Positions 17,510 through 25,326 of a stretch of DNA of 64,000 nt are shown one piece after another. Each line of letters opens with the position of its first letter. Positions within the stretch are counted from its first letter, which is position 1. Position numbers and translations under genes: made by a program. The notes beneath the pieces were generated by a model. It saw only the letters and a program-made list of their open reading frames with translations, did not search any database and was not told where the DNA came from. Origin of the DNA: CAJMNU01 sp905214855 (GTDB lineage Bacteria; Bacillota; Clostridia; Lachnospirales; Lachnospiraceae); the NCBI GenBank assembly GCA_937890595.1, contig CALADM010000024.1, positions 18,571 through 82,570 of the forward strand, in the 5' to 3' direction.

Positions 17510-17740
17510 CTATCTCCTGTTATCGTATCCAAAATTTGCAGCATACGCATTATCTAACAACGAACAATTTTCATTCTTGATCTGTGCCTCAATCCTGTCA
17601 CGTTCTGCGATCAATGTAGATAAATCTGCCCTTGTCAGAGAACGGGTTCCAATTTTATAGCTTTGTCCTCCTGTGATAATCGTATGAATTGCTTCATTTA
17701 AAACTTTTAACTGTTCTGATTTATCTTCATAAACTCCCAT
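17510..17740 (-). CDS. head-tail joining protein gpW
   Basis: The 76-aa protein closely follows the lambda gpW pattern: a helical N-terminus (LKVLNEAIHTIITGG), the small beta hairpin with QSYKIGTRSLTRADLS, and a second helix LIAERDRIEAQI. gpW plugs the connector after packaging so that the tail can attach. It is placed between terminase large subunit and portal, exactly as in lambda, with 1- and 2-base gaps. Confidence 0.9.
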   Translation of the reverse strand: MGVYEDKSEQLKVLNEAIHTIITGGQSYKIGTRSLTRADLSTLIAERDRIEAQIKNENCSLLDNAYAANFGYDNRR

Positions 17741-17741
17741 T

Positions 17742-19595
17742 TTATCTCCATCCTTCTAATTCCTGTTCATGAATCCATTCTTCTGATGCTTTTTTGTTCG
17801 ATGAACTTTGCTGTGTTTTTATCTCTTGATCACCATATGTCTCAAGATGCCATGTTCTTGCTCCTATGATGTCTGCTGCTGCCATTGCATAAACTTCCGC
17901 ATCCAGATAATGATTGTCTCTATGAGTCCCTTTCTTTACCCATTTCACTTGATATGATCCATTTTTATTTTTGACCTTTACTTTATGTTCTGCTGTCACT
18001 TGTGCAGCATAATCATCATCAATATCATGAAAGACCATCCATGAACCTCTTCCACTCTTTCGTCTCATCCTACTTGCAATACGGTCTTTATACTTGCCTG
18101 TATCTACTAAAACAAGATTGATTCCTGAAGCTCTTGACTCTGGTTTGTTGATCACACTCAAGCGATAATCTGTAGTCATTTCCTTACTTGCACCTTTAGA
18201 TGGAAGAGTATAATCATTTGTATCTGCGCAAAAGTCATATACCATATCTGTCTGATCTCCAGAATCAACAAGAACCAACTCTGGAGTTAATTTATCACCA
18301 TTTTTCTTTTCATAGCAAAGATTCATGATAGAATCTACTTTCCACAGATCAATTTCCTGCCCTCTTGCGATCAGTTGGCTTGTCCAGTTAATTCCCCATG
18401 CACGAATTACCCAATAAGTACAATTTTCCTGAACATCCACACCTCCTGTAAGTGCGATTGCCCAATCCGGTACTTCAAATTCCTGTAATTCTGTCTGCCG
18501 CTCTTTAACCAGATCTTCTGATGTACCAAGCTGTGTATCCTCCCATGCTTCTGCTAACCAGCTGTTTACGAAGTTTTGAAGTTCCTCTGGATCATTTTCT
18601 GATTTTAAAAATTCTTCCGCTACCATAGACCAGGTTACAAAAACACTGTATAAGGAATTGATATGAAATCCTACCGTCTTAGGGTTTCCGATCCCTCTTT
18701 TTTTCACAGCCTTCCATTTTCCTTCACGAAGCATTTTAGGCTTATCTTTATCAAAAATCTCTTTCTTGCATTTAGGACAGAGATAACGTGCTGTTTCTGC
18801 TCTTTCGTAATAAGACAGTTTTTTTTCAGGATCCTTCACAAAATTTATGTCATGAAAATCCAAAACAAACATTTCCTGACAGTGAGGACATGGAACAAAA
18901 TACTTCCTTACCTCTTCTGCGTTATCATGAAGCTGCCAGATATAGTTTGTTTTTAAGGTTGGTGTTGAACATGCATATACTTTACTCTGTGTCTTAAAAG
19001 TTTTAATACGTTCCATAGCCAGTTTATATGGAGATGCTTCTTTCTTTGATGCCCCATCAAATTTATCTATTTCATCGAAAAACAAATATTTGATTGCTTT
19101 AGAAGCCAGTTTGGAAGGTGATCCAGCACCACGCAGATACACAACCATATTTTTAAACTTGAGTCGTAATTCTTTTGAGCTGTTTTCATAAAATTGTTTC
19201 TGTATTTTTGGAATAAGTCGGAATGCCGGCTTTAATTTATCATTTGAAATGTCTTTTGCAAGATCATCTGAGGGATATACGATCATGGTTGGTCCTGGTT
19301 CTTCAGATATGATATAACAAAGCATATTAATAAGTGCTTCTGTTCCTCCAAGCTGAGTTCCTTTGCACAAATAAATCTCACGTATCTGATCATCATTAAA
19401 TGCATCCATGATACCAATCAAATATGGAGTGATTGTATTGGACCATTTTCCAGAAAGATTGCTGCTTTCATCCAACACCCTATATTTCTCAGCCCATTCA
19501 CTTACAAGCAATGTTTCCTGTACTGCTAATGACTTTTTTAGTATGCGGCGGAATAGTGCTTTTGTCTTTTTCCTACTCCGACTTCGCTGTGTCAC
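17742..19595 (-). CDS. terminase large subunit, lambda gpA family
   Basis: This 617-aa protein is the packaging ATPase and nuclease. The ATPase part has the Walker A-like GTQLGGTEA near residue 85 and Walker B YLFFDEIDKF near residue 170. A zinc-binding insert follows with CPHCQEMF and CPKCKKE. The C-terminal nuclease has acidic residues in LVDSGDQTDMVYDF and DNHYLDAEVYAMAA. It belongs to the GpA family, whose members cut at cos sites. Its start overlaps the end of the small subunit by 4 bases. Confidence 0.95.
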   Translation of the reverse strand: MTQRSRSRKKTKALFRRILKKSLAVQETLLVSEWAEKYRVLDESSNLSGKWSNTITPYLIGIMDAFNDDQIREIYLCKGTQLGGTEALINMLCYIISEEPGPTMIVYPSDDLAKDISNDKLKPAFRLIPKIQKQFYENSSKELRLKFKNMVVYLRGAGSPSKLASKAIKYLFFDEIDKFDGASKKEASPYKLAMERIKTFKTQSKVYACSTPTLKTNYIWQLHDNAEEVRKYFVPCPHCQEMFVLDFHDINFVKDPEKKLSYYERAETARYLCPKCKKEIFDKDKPKMLREGKWKAVKKRGIGNPKTVGFHINSLYSVFVTWSMVAEEFLKSENDPEELQNFVNSWLAEAWEDTQLGTSEDLVKERQTELQEFEVPDWAIALTGGVDVQENCTYWVIRAWGINWTSQLIARGQEIDLWKVDSIMNLCYEKKNGDKLTPELVLVDSGDQTDMVYDFCADTNDYTLPSKGASKEMTTDYRLSVINKPESRASGINLVLVDTGKYKDRIASRMRRKSGRGSWMVFHDIDDDYAAQVTAEHKVKVKNKNGSYQVKWVKKGTHRDNHYLDAEVYAMAAADIIGARTWHLETYGDQEIKTQQSSSNKKASEEWIHEQELEGWR

Positions 19596-20128
19596 TCGTC
19601 CTCGTCCTCCTCCTCATCTTCTACATCATCTCCAAATATAGCATCTATTTCATCTGATTTAATACCATCTATCTCATCTGGATCATATTCTGACAATTCC
19701 TCTAAAACGGAAGTCAGTTCTGTTCTGATCACAGAAATAATGACATTAATATCGTCTTCTCCAGCCACTTCCATCGCCAATTTAGATGGAACAGACAGTA
19801 AGCGATTTCTAAAACGAACTAACATGTCTGATAAAAATGCTTCTACATCTTCTGCTTCATGCAATTCCCTACGGAGCTTGCGGAGTTTTAAAAGTGAGAT
19901 CTGTTTCTTCACTTCCTCATGTTGGGCTTGTATTGTTTCCTTTGAGATAGATGCCCCCCTCCCGACTTCCGCATTTACCTTATATTCAATATACTCTTGG
20001 ATACATTGTTCCAGGTTATATCCTTTTCCATTCTGATTCAACTTAAACAGCTCTTCTTCCTTTAACTGTCGTATTCTTCTCGTGCTGATCCCAAGACATT
20101 GTGCAAGCTGTTTTTGATTTACAACCAT
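19592..20128 (-). CDS. terminase small subunit, Nu1-like
   Basis: The 178-aa protein has an N-terminal helix-turn-helix (QLAQCLGISTRRIRQLKEE), the DNA-recognition domain of Nu1-type small terminases, then a helical middle. The C-terminus is strongly acidic (DDVEDEEEDEDE) and contacts the large subunit in related proteins. It opens the morphogenesis operon and overlaps the large subunit gene by 4 bases. The DNA upstream (20.2 kb) is the logical place for the packaging site. Confidence 0.85.
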   Translation of the reverse strand: MVVNQKQLAQCLGISTRRIRQLKEEELFKLNQNGKGYNLEQCIQEYIEYKVNAEVGRGASISKETIQAQHEEVKKQISLLKLRKLRRELHEAEDVEAFLSDMLVRFRNRLLSVPSKLAMEVAGEDDINVIISVIRTELTSVLEELSEYDPDEIDGIKSDEIDAIFGDDVEDEEEDEDE

Positions 20129-20204
20129 CCCCTCAACTCCTTTATCACATCCTTCAAAGAGGAAGGAAGTACCCTATTTTTTTTCTTTAAAAAGAGAAAA
20201 CCTA

Positions 20205-20258
20205 TGCGCCTTTCCACGACCCGCAAGGGGGCTAGGGGGTCAGTAGTACCTTTCCTTC
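20205..20258. other. candidate cos / packaging site
   Basis: A GC-rich block in otherwise AT-rich DNA lies just upstream of the terminase genes, with the words CCACGACCCGC and GGGGGCTAGGGGGTC. GTACC occurs on both sides. lambda-type terminases cut at cos sites placed next to nu1, so this is the expected spot. No cohesive end can be defined from sequence alone. Confidence 0.3.
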
Positions 20259-20282
20259 TGATAAGAACACATTTACTTTCTT

Positions 20283-20474
20283 ACATAATCTCAATCATGT
20301 TTTACTCTCACCAAAATCAAACAACAAATACAAAACAGGAAAGTACTTATCTATATGACAAATACTTTCCTGTTATTGGAGGAGATTACAGTGTAATGTA
20401 GCGTACATCTATTACTGTATATAGTAATATAGCACACTTTAACCGAACATAACCGAACATTTACAAATTTTCTT
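20283..20474. repeat. 192-bp direct repeat, copy 1 (BRO cassette, left end)
   Basis: This segment reads as identical, base for base, to 21454-21645. It contains a perfect 12-bp inverted repeat (AACAGGAAAGTA ... TACTTTCCTGTT) at 20334-20374, and two direct AACCGAACAT words near its end. Its edge GAAAATTTGTAA (minus strand) is the same as the C-terminus and stop of the 152-aa gene at 21632, so this copy carries a fragment of that gene. The repeat pair frames the antirepressor cassette and looks like the scar of an insertion or duplication. Confidence 0.9.
20334..20374. terminator. 12-bp perfect inverted repeat inside direct repeat copy 1
   Basis: Arms AACAGGAAAGTA and TACTTTCCTGTT enclose a 17-base loop. 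A T-run is lacking, so it may be a protein-binding site or a processing hairpin rather than an intrinsic terminator. The same hairpin occurs at 21505-21545 in the other repeat copy. Both lie between operons transcribed leftward. Confidence 0.5.
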
Positions 20475-20523
20475 TAAAAATTTTTCATCATGGTTCACCT
20501 CTTCCTTCTCAACTTTCTCAAAA

Positions 20524-21222
20524 TTAAAATTCTTCTATTATATCCTTTATATCCTGATAAATCTGCTTATATGGCATATTCTGTCCCATTAACTTCCGGA
20601 TCCGCATCTTTACCAATGTTTCTAATGATTTTAACTCCAAAAGCGTCTCCTGTGAGATATCATCACGCCGTCCACCCTGAAGTCCTACTTTGCTATTGAT
20701 TAGCTTCGTAAAGATCATATAGTACTTATCCGCACTCCTGCTGCCCTGTTCCCTTGCGTACTCCACAAACAATTTTATTTGATCCGTTTCATATTTGCGT
20801 ACCACCTTCGATTCTTCCCGCATTCCCAGCCATTTACTATCTTTTTCAGAAACTATGTAGCAGCCATTCTTTTTGATGGATTGAATCATTTCATAGACCC
20901 AATTAAAATATTCATCTGCCACCACTTGATTTGATTTTCTAACGATTGTATAAATTCCTTTTTCGTTATACATAAAAACTTTTTCATTGTTCCTGTGGTG
21001 CTTAACAGAGGGTGTCATATTGACACGGTCAACTTCAATACTCTCCTGATCCAACAAACTCGGATACCGTTTATGTATAATTGTAATAGCATTTTGTGGC
21101 TGTTTATACTGCAATGCATAACCGATCTGTGTTCTGCTCATGTAAATGTTATTTTCCTCATCTACATAGAAATCACATACAGTTCCTAAAAATTCACCTT
21201 GTTTCACAAGTTCTAGTCTCAT
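20524..21222 (-). CDS. BRO-N family phage antirepressor
   Basis: This 232-aa protein starts with a BRO-N-type domain (GEFLGTVCDFYVDEENNIYMS then QIGYALQYKQPQNAITII and MYNEKGIYTIVRKSNQ). Such domains are found in phage antirepressors and related DNA-binding proteins. The C-terminal half is helical with KLFVEYAREQGSRSADKYY and MRIRKLMGQNMPYKQIYQD and is less typical. Antirepressors inactivate phage repressors and promote induction. The gene is bracketed by 192-bp direct repeats and preceded by its own terminator, so it looks like a self-contained cassette inserted between late regulator and terminase. Confidence 0.82.
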   Translation of the reverse strand: MRLELVKQGEFLGTVCDFYVDEENNIYMSRTQIGYALQYKQPQNAITIIHKRYPSLLDQESIEVDRVNMTPSVKHHRNNEKVFMYNEKGIYTIVRKSNQVVADEYFNWVYEMIQSIKKNGCYIVSEKDSKWLGMREESKVVRKYETDQIKLFVEYAREQGSRSADKYYMIFTKLINSKVGLQGGRRDDISQETLLELKSLETLVKMRIRKLMGQNMPYKQIYQDIKDIIEEF

Positions 21223-21264
21223 AATTATTCATCCTTTCATTACTTCTTAATTTCTGACATTAAA

Positions 21265-21289
21265 AAAGTCCAGCCTTTCGCTGAACTTT
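21265..21289 (-). terminator. intrinsic terminator upstream of the antirepressor
   Basis: On the minus strand AAAGTTCAGC and GCTGGACTTT form a 10-bp stem with one wobble pair around a GAAAG loop, followed by a short T-run. It would stop transcripts coming from the small 42-aa frame and the 152-aa gene, giving the antirepressor separate control. Confidence 0.75.
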
Positions 21290-21307
21290 AATTATGTATT
21301 AGGGAGG

Positions 21308-21436
21308 TCAGGAACATACTCCAAACAGGACTTCTCCCCTGTATTCAATCCATTCACCATGCCTCCAAGTATAAAAAGAACACCCAGATTTATACCTGCG
21401 TGTTTCCTTCGCTTTCGTACTCTTCTTCCTTACCAT
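21308..21436 (-). CDS. small ORF of 42 aa in the antirepressor cassette
   Basis: An ATG at 21436, about 10 bases after AGAAGG, opens 42 codons. They begin MVRKKSTKAKETRRYKSG and end with a WRHGEWIEYRGEVLF segment. The basic start and compact aromatic end look protein-like, but no family is recognised. It lies between the repeat copy and the terminator at 21265. It may be a real phage small protein or chance coding. Confidence 0.4.
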   Translation of the reverse strand: MVRKKSTKAKETRRYKSGCSFYTWRHGEWIEYRGEVLFGVCS

Positions 21437-21453
21437 GCCATATCTACCTTCTC

Positions 21454-21645
21454 ACATAATCTCAATCATGTTTTACTCTCACCAAAATCAAACAACAAAT
21501 ACAAAACAGGAAAGTACTTATCTATATGACAAATACTTTCCTGTTATTGGAGGAGATTACAGTGTAATGTAGCGTACATCTATTACTGTATATAGTAATA
21601 TAGCACACTTTAACCGAACATAACCGAACATTTACAAATTTTCTT
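21454..21645. repeat. 192-bp direct repeat, copy 2 (BRO cassette, right end)
   Basis: The partner of 20283-20474, 1171 bases away, with no difference seen. Its right edge codes for the last four residues and stop of the 152-aa gene. The repeat continues over the natural downstream region of that gene, so this copy is likely the original and copy 1 the duplicate. The 12-bp inverted repeat lies at 21505-21545. Confidence 0.9.
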
Positions 21646-22090
21646 CAAAAAATCTTGCATGTTTTATTCGGCAGCCATCCTCTGTATATTTTCGATTTGG
21701 AAATATCTGGTTCATCTGCTGCGCCACTCGCCACCAAGGTAACTGATCAATATAATATAATCGAAACATAGTCCGTATTTCTGGATTTGTAATAAACTCT
21801 ATATATTCTTCTACTTCACATACTAACTCTAATAATTCAACTTCTTTTATCTCTAAAAGATTCTTCAATTTCCGCAATGCTTTTTGCTTTCGTATTATTA
21901 CAGGATCCTGTACACCCTCAATTTTAATTGTCCCGTAAATACATAGCTCTCCTTTAGATCCACTAACTACATCTGCAACTTGATTATGTTCTAATTTCTC
22001 AAGTTCCTTTTTTTTCATTTTGATCCGTTTTCGTATATCTTTTATTTCCCCCATTAAATCTGCGTATTGTTTCAAAATCTTTTTGTCCAA
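21632..22090 (-). CDS. phage late transcription regulator-like protein (DUF1492/RinA-like)
   Basis: A 152-aa protein with a highly charged coiled-coil N-terminus (KRIKMKKKELEKLEHNQ) and a C-terminal helical region. The latter includes RTMFRLYYIDQLPWWRVAQQM, a pattern like sigma-70 region 4 or ArpU/RinA helix-turn-helix domains. Such genes stand just before the terminase in many Gram-positive phages and activate the late operon. The last four residues lie in the 192-bp repeat. The exact family name is a judgement from pattern and position. Confidence 0.65.
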   Translation of the reverse strand: MDKKILKQYADLMGEIKDIRKRIKMKKKELEKLEHNQVADVVSGSKGELCIYGTIKIEGVQDPVIIRKQKALRKLKNLLEIKEVELLELVCEVEEYIEFITNPEIRTMFRLYYIDQLPWWRVAQQMNQIFPNRKYTEDGCRIKHARFFEENL

Positions 22091-22182
22091 CCATCCCCAC
22101 CTCCAGCATATCTTTATACAATTTTAAAACAAATACACATTTTTTTACAGACACACCATATTACACATATGTTACACAAAAA

Positions 22183-22211
22183 TACCATCAGCCAAAATCT
22201 GACTGATGGTA
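22183..22211 (-). terminator. intrinsic terminator after the 61-aa gene
   Basis: A 9-bp stem TACCATCAG / CTGATGGTA with an 11-base loop, followed on the minus strand by TATTTTT. It lies directly downstream of the small gene ending at 22224 and would separate it from the late regulator. Confidence 0.8.
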
Positions 22212-22223
22212 CTCTTTTACTTA

Positions 22224-22409
22224 TTATTTATGTTCCTCAATGAACTCTAGCATGAACTTTGTGATCTGTGAAGCCTGACTCACACCTGCCTTCTCACATG
22301 CATTTGCAAATTGTTCCGCAACCTCTTTTTTGATCTTAAAAGACTTTGCAACTAATCCAGCTTTCTTCTGATATTTTTCTGTCGCAATTGTTTGTCTGTT
22401 TGCAGCCAT
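22224..22409 (-). CDS. small phage protein, ribbon-helix-helix-like
   Basis: The 61-aa form starting at 22409 has an AAGGAG sequence 8 bases upstream; longer in-frame starts up to 22469 lack one. The product is basic and helical: MAANRQTIATEKYQKKAG, then KSFKIKKEVAEQFANACEKA. The latter looks like the second half of CopG/RHH-type proteins, in which KKEVAEQFANAC forms the first helix. A DNA-binding role is likely but the target is unknown. It has its own terminator. Confidence 0.65.
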   Translation of the reverse strand: MAANRQTIATEKYQKKAGLVAKSFKIKKEVAEQFANACEKAGVSQASQITKFMLEFIEEHK

Positions 22410-22538
22410 TCTCATTCTCCTTTTCTGCTTTTCAACCATAATACAAAAGCGTAAACAAGTTTTATACAACCTATAGTAATAAAAAGTACTCCCAGTTTAA
22501 ATAACATCTTGACACAGATGAAGGGATGTGTTAGGGTG

Positions 22539-22569
22539 GTCATGTGGAATACATTTCATTCCACATGAC
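22539..22569. terminator. 12-bp perfect hairpin after the 44-aa peptide gene
   Basis: Arms GTCATGTGGAAT and ATTCCACATGAC around a 7-base loop, 8 bases after the stop codon of the small membrane peptide. A short TATTTTG follows on the plus strand but the minus side has no T-run. It is either an mRNA 3' stabiliser or terminator for the peptide gene, or the end of an antisense transcript. Confidence 0.6.
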
Positions 22570-22576
22570 TATTTTG

Positions 22577-22711
22577 TTAAATAAGCTTGTTTAGAATTGT
22601 CTCAAGTATTATTAAGATAATTCCAACAATCAAATCCGTTAATGCTTCGACCAGCCAAGTCTTGAAAGCCTTAGCGGATTTTTTCTTTTTTCTTCTGCTT
22701 TCGCCCCTCAC
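22577..22711 (-). CDS. 44-aa basic-hydrophobic membrane peptide (toxin-like or lysis-related)
   Basis: A GTG at 22711 follows the sequence AAAGGAGGTGA with ideal spacing and opens 44 codons. The peptide has a strongly basic head (MRGESRRKKKKSAKAFK). A single hydrophobic helix follows (LVEALTDLIVGIILIILETI), and it ends NKLI. It is driven by a promoter with consensus -35 and -10 boxes and a palindrome in the spacer, and is followed by a strong hairpin. Small peptides of this build act as type I toxins, holin-like proteins or membrane anchors; nothing shows which. Expression is likely strong and tightly repressed. Confidence 0.7.
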   Translation of the reverse strand: MRGESRRKKKKSAKAFKTWLVEALTDLIVGIILIILETILNKLI

Positions 22712-22738
22712 CTGCTGTTCACCTCCTTTCTGTAATAT

Positions 22739-22767
22739 ATTATATCATAGGGTTTACCCTATGTCAA
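22739..22767 (-). promoter_or_regulatory. consensus promoter with palindromic operator in the spacer
   Basis: On the minus strand TTGACA and TATAAT are separated by 17 bases, a perfect sigma-A consensus. The spacer holds most of a perfect 18-bp palindrome (CATAGGGT-TT-ACCCTATG on the plus strand, 22746-22763). A bound repressor would cover both boxes. It drives the 44-aa peptide gene. The repressor that reads this site is not obvious, since the word is not seen elsewhere in the window. Confidence 0.85.
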
Positions 22768-22838
22768 TCAGTTTCTTGTATTTTTTTGACAAAAAGAAAA
22801 GACAGAAACAATTCTTTAACTGTATCTGCCTTCCATAT

Positions 22839-23252
22839 TCATTCCTGAATCAATCCATTTATAACCATATCAGAAAAAACCTTTACTTTTAACCTATTTA
22901 CAAGTCTATTTTTATTTCTGCTTATAGTAGTAGTTGTTGTGTTAAAATATTCTGCTATATATTCCCGTGTTTTGTTCTCAAAATAGAATAATCTGATAAT
23001 CTCATAATATTTATCCGTTTCCAGATCCTTTAGTGCATGATCTACACGCTTTATCAATTTCTTTGTATGTGGCTGCTGCGACTTCTTTAAATCAGGATAC
23101 ATCTGGAGAATCATCTCTGTTCTCTGATATGCTGTATATTCCTCTCCTTTTATAAGTCCCTCCTCCCTTAACTGTGATATTGTTGCTTTCACTGTTTCAT
23201 TGATTATAGTTTCTACATCCAAAATCTCTATCTCCAATCTATACCCCTCCAT
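22839..23252 (-). CDS. sigma-70 region 4-like phage regulator (ArpU-like)
   Basis: This 137-aa protein has an acidic helical N-terminus and a C-terminal helix-turn-helix. In the latter, YEIIRLFYFENKTREYIAEY is followed by FNTTTTTISRNKNRLVNRLK, as in sigma factor region 4 and ArpU-type late activators. The better ribosome-binding site (GGAGGGG, 6 bases) fits a TTG start at 23237, five codons inside the frame. It lies after the parB gene at the end of the replication-partition operon. It is a second candidate late activator besides the 152-aa protein. Confidence 0.65.
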   Translation of the reverse strand: MEGYRLEIEILDVETIINETVKATISQLREEGLIKGEEYTAYQRTEMILQMYPDLKKSQQPHTKKLIKRVDHALKDLETDKYYEIIRLFYFENKTREYIAEYFNTTTTTISRNKNRLVNRLKVKVFSDMVINGLIQE

Positions 23253-23286
23253 ATCACATTTGACACTCCACCAGCCCTTTTACTGT

Positions 23287-24474
23287 CTATGTATGCAGTT
23301 CAAGCAAATTTTTATATGCCACTAGTTCCATAACATGCTTAGTATAAGTTCTTGGCTGATTTTCCTTCCAATAACTTCCCATCTCTCTAAGTATCCCTTC
23401 AACATTAGCAATCATTTCACGAAGAATATATTCATCATAAGCAGCAGGTTCTTTATGATCTTGATCCTGATCCAGCTCAAACTCCTGTTCCTGTTGCTCT
23501 TTTTCTTTGACTTCTTCTAAATCTTTCTTTATCTTCTCTTCAGAAGGTTTCTTTTTATCTTCTGCAGGATAAGATGTCTTTTCCATAGAAGCAGATCGGC
23601 TCTGCGCCTGCTGCTCTTCTCCCATGATCCTATCCCCCATCTCACTCTCTGCCATCATATCAAGTGCTTCTGTGTCCATTTCATCTACTACTTCAATAAT
23701 CTCTGTCTTATTCTCTTCCTCCTCTTTCCGTTTTAATCCCTTTGCATCATTAATAGAAAGACCACCATCATTCTTATACTTTTTTGCAGCAGCAGTCTGG
23801 CATGTATCTGACAAACCAGATAATTCATATGCTGTTGACATATTAATTTTACCAGCTTTAAACAGTTCCATCAATTCTTTTGATAAATGATTCTTGATTG
23901 CTTTATATCTTGCGATCTGTGTCTCCTTAATCCCCATGAACTGTGCCAATACTGTTCTGGTTCGTCCTTCTATACTCACTTCCTTACGTAATTCCTGTAT
24001 CAATGCTTCTGTCTGAAGAACTTCTTCCATTTTCTCCCAATCACTTTTTTCCCTAAAACTATTTGCAAATATCAGGGTCAAACGATCCAGCAACTGGTTC
24101 ACAACATTCTCTTTATCCTCTTCCTCACGCACAACACATGGAACATAGCGATATTGCTCATATCCCTCTTCCAACAATGACAAACAAGCCATACGTCTCC
24201 TGTGTCCTGCTTTAAGATAATACTTATCCTCTTTCTTTCGCACAAGCAGGGGCTGTAAGATTCCAACAAGGGCTATTGTCTTTTTTAACTCCTCTATATC
24301 CTCTACACTATAGAAATTCTCTTCTGAAGGGATCAATTCATGGATATCCAACATCACCTGTTCCAACTCTGCTGGTGTTTCTCTCCTTATATCTGTATCC
24401 TGTTGCTCATCCTGCTTTTCAGCTGCCATTCTGGATCTTTCACTCAGCAGCTGGTTTAAATTAAATTTCGCCAT
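23287..24474 (-). CDS. parB: ParB-like partition protein
   Basis: The 395-aa protein has the ParB core: ELIPSEENFYSVEDIEELKK, the CTP-binding signature KAGHRRRMACLSLL near residue 90, and a helix-turn-helix with LAQFMGIKETQIARYKAI near residue 175. A long acidic linker (residues ~250-345) and a C-terminal helical dimerisation region follow. It binds centromere DNA and with ParA moves plasmids to daughter cells. It follows parA by 57 bases, a gap that holds a copy of the 21-bp palindrome. Its presence in a prophage points to a phage-plasmid lifestyle. Confidence 0.9.
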   Translation of the reverse strand: MAKFNLNQLLSERSRMAAEKQDEQQDTDIRRETPAELEQVMLDIHELIPSEENFYSVEDIEELKKTIALVGILQPLLVRKKEDKYYLKAGHRRRMACLSLLEEGYEQYRYVPCVVREEEDKENVVNQLLDRLTLIFANSFREKSDWEKMEEVLQTEALIQELRKEVSIEGRTRTVLAQFMGIKETQIARYKAIKNHLSKELMELFKAGKINMSTAYELSGLSDTCQTAAAKKYKNDGGLSINDAKGLKRKEEEENKTEIIEVVDEMDTEALDMMAESEMGDRIMGEEQQAQSRSASMEKTSYPAEDKKKPSEEKIKKDLEEVKEKEQQEQEFELDQDQDHKEPAAYDEYILREMIANVEGILREMGSYWKENQPRTYTKHVMELVAYKNLLELHT

Positions 24475-24503
24475 TATAACCTCCCAATCTCATCCAATCT
24501 ACA

Positions 24504-24524
24504 ATGTGTCCAATTTGGACACAT
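24504..24524. other. candidate parS site 3, between parA and parB
   Basis: The palindrome has an AATTT centre on the plus strand, the reverse orientation of sites 1 and 2. Its location between the two partition genes is the classic position of a plasmid centromere or partition-operon operator, and is the main reason for reading the whole set as parS. Confidence 0.8.
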
Positions 24525-24531
24525 TTTTCAG

Positions 24532-25326
24532 TCACCGGATCTTGTCCAAATATTCGCAGACAAGCTGATAATAGTCTTTCGCTGCTGCTGAATATTTTGA
24601 ATACACAGGTATTGGCATTCTGGCGAACGTACTTTCGCTTACTTTCTTCGATGCCCTAATTTTAGTCTGGAACATTGGATACTTCCCACTCATGATCAGA
24701 AGCTCTGCTCCCTGTTGATGAGCTGCGTTCTGCTTGTCATATTTTGTGATAAAACATCCTTGCAGATTTAATCCCTGATTCAGACATTCCTTTGTAGTCT
24801 CAATTTGTTCTACAAGCTCCTCTAATCCCTCTGTAGTATTATCATCGATCTCAAGCGGCACAAGTACATCATCACTTGCTACAAGCGCATTAATGGTCGA
24901 TATATTGATATCTGGAGCATTATCAATGACACAGAAATCATATTTGTCTGACACTGTATCAAGAGCCTTTTTTAGCCGTGTTTGCTGTGGTCTTGTCTGA
25001 TCCAGCATCACTTCCAGATTTGCCTTCAAAAGTCTCATGTTTGCTGTTATGATATCCAGATTTCCAAAGTCTGTATGCTGGATCAGTCTATGTACATCCG
25101 GCTTTCTTTCTGTCATGATCTCAGCGATCCCAGCACCTTCCTCACTTCGTCTCCTCAATCCCCTTGATGAATCCCCCTGTTTGTCATTATCCACTAGCAA
25201 AACCTTAAACCCATAATGCTCTGCAAGAATATGGGCAATGGCAAGGGTTGAAATTGTCTTCGCAACACCACCCTTGAGGTTAATAACTGACAACACTCTC
25301 ATTCTCTTTTCGCTTGTATGTTCCAT
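24532..25326 (-). CDS. parA: ParA-like partition ATPase
   Basis: The 264-aa protein is a Walker-type ParA ATPase: deviant Walker A (INLKGGVAKT) about 15 residues from the start, LLVDNDKQGDSS, and YDFCVIDNAPDINIS as Walker B. It hydrolyses ATP on DNA to position ParB-bound replicons. The ATG at 25326 has AGGAGG 6 bases upstream and is preferred over the longer frame from 25353. The protein lacks the extra N-terminal helix-turn-helix of type Ia ParA, so autoregulation may be by ParB or by the repressor of the replication promoter. It follows the replication gene by 76 bases. Confidence 0.93.
   Translation of the reverse strand: MEHTSEKRMRVLSVINLKGGVAKTISTLAIAHILAEHYGFKVLLVDNDKQGDSSRGLRRRSEEGAGIAEIMTERKPDVHRLIQHTDFGNLDIITANMRLLKANLEVMLDQTRPQQTRLKKALDTVSDKYDFCVIDNAPDINISTINALVASDDVLVPLEIDDNTTEGLEELVEQIETTKECLNQGLNLQGCFITKYDKQNAAHQQGAELLIMSGKYPMFQTKIRASKKVSESTFARMPIPVYSKYSAAAKDYYQLVCEYLDKIR

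Noticed and set aside
17019..17660. 213-aa plus-strand frame opposite portal and gpW genes
   Set aside because: It is antisense to two clearly coding genes and has no ribosome-binding site or recognisable pattern.
20283..21645. The 192-bp repeats as ends of an insertion sequence
   Set aside because: They are direct, not inverted, and no transposase lies between them. One copy includes a phage gene end.
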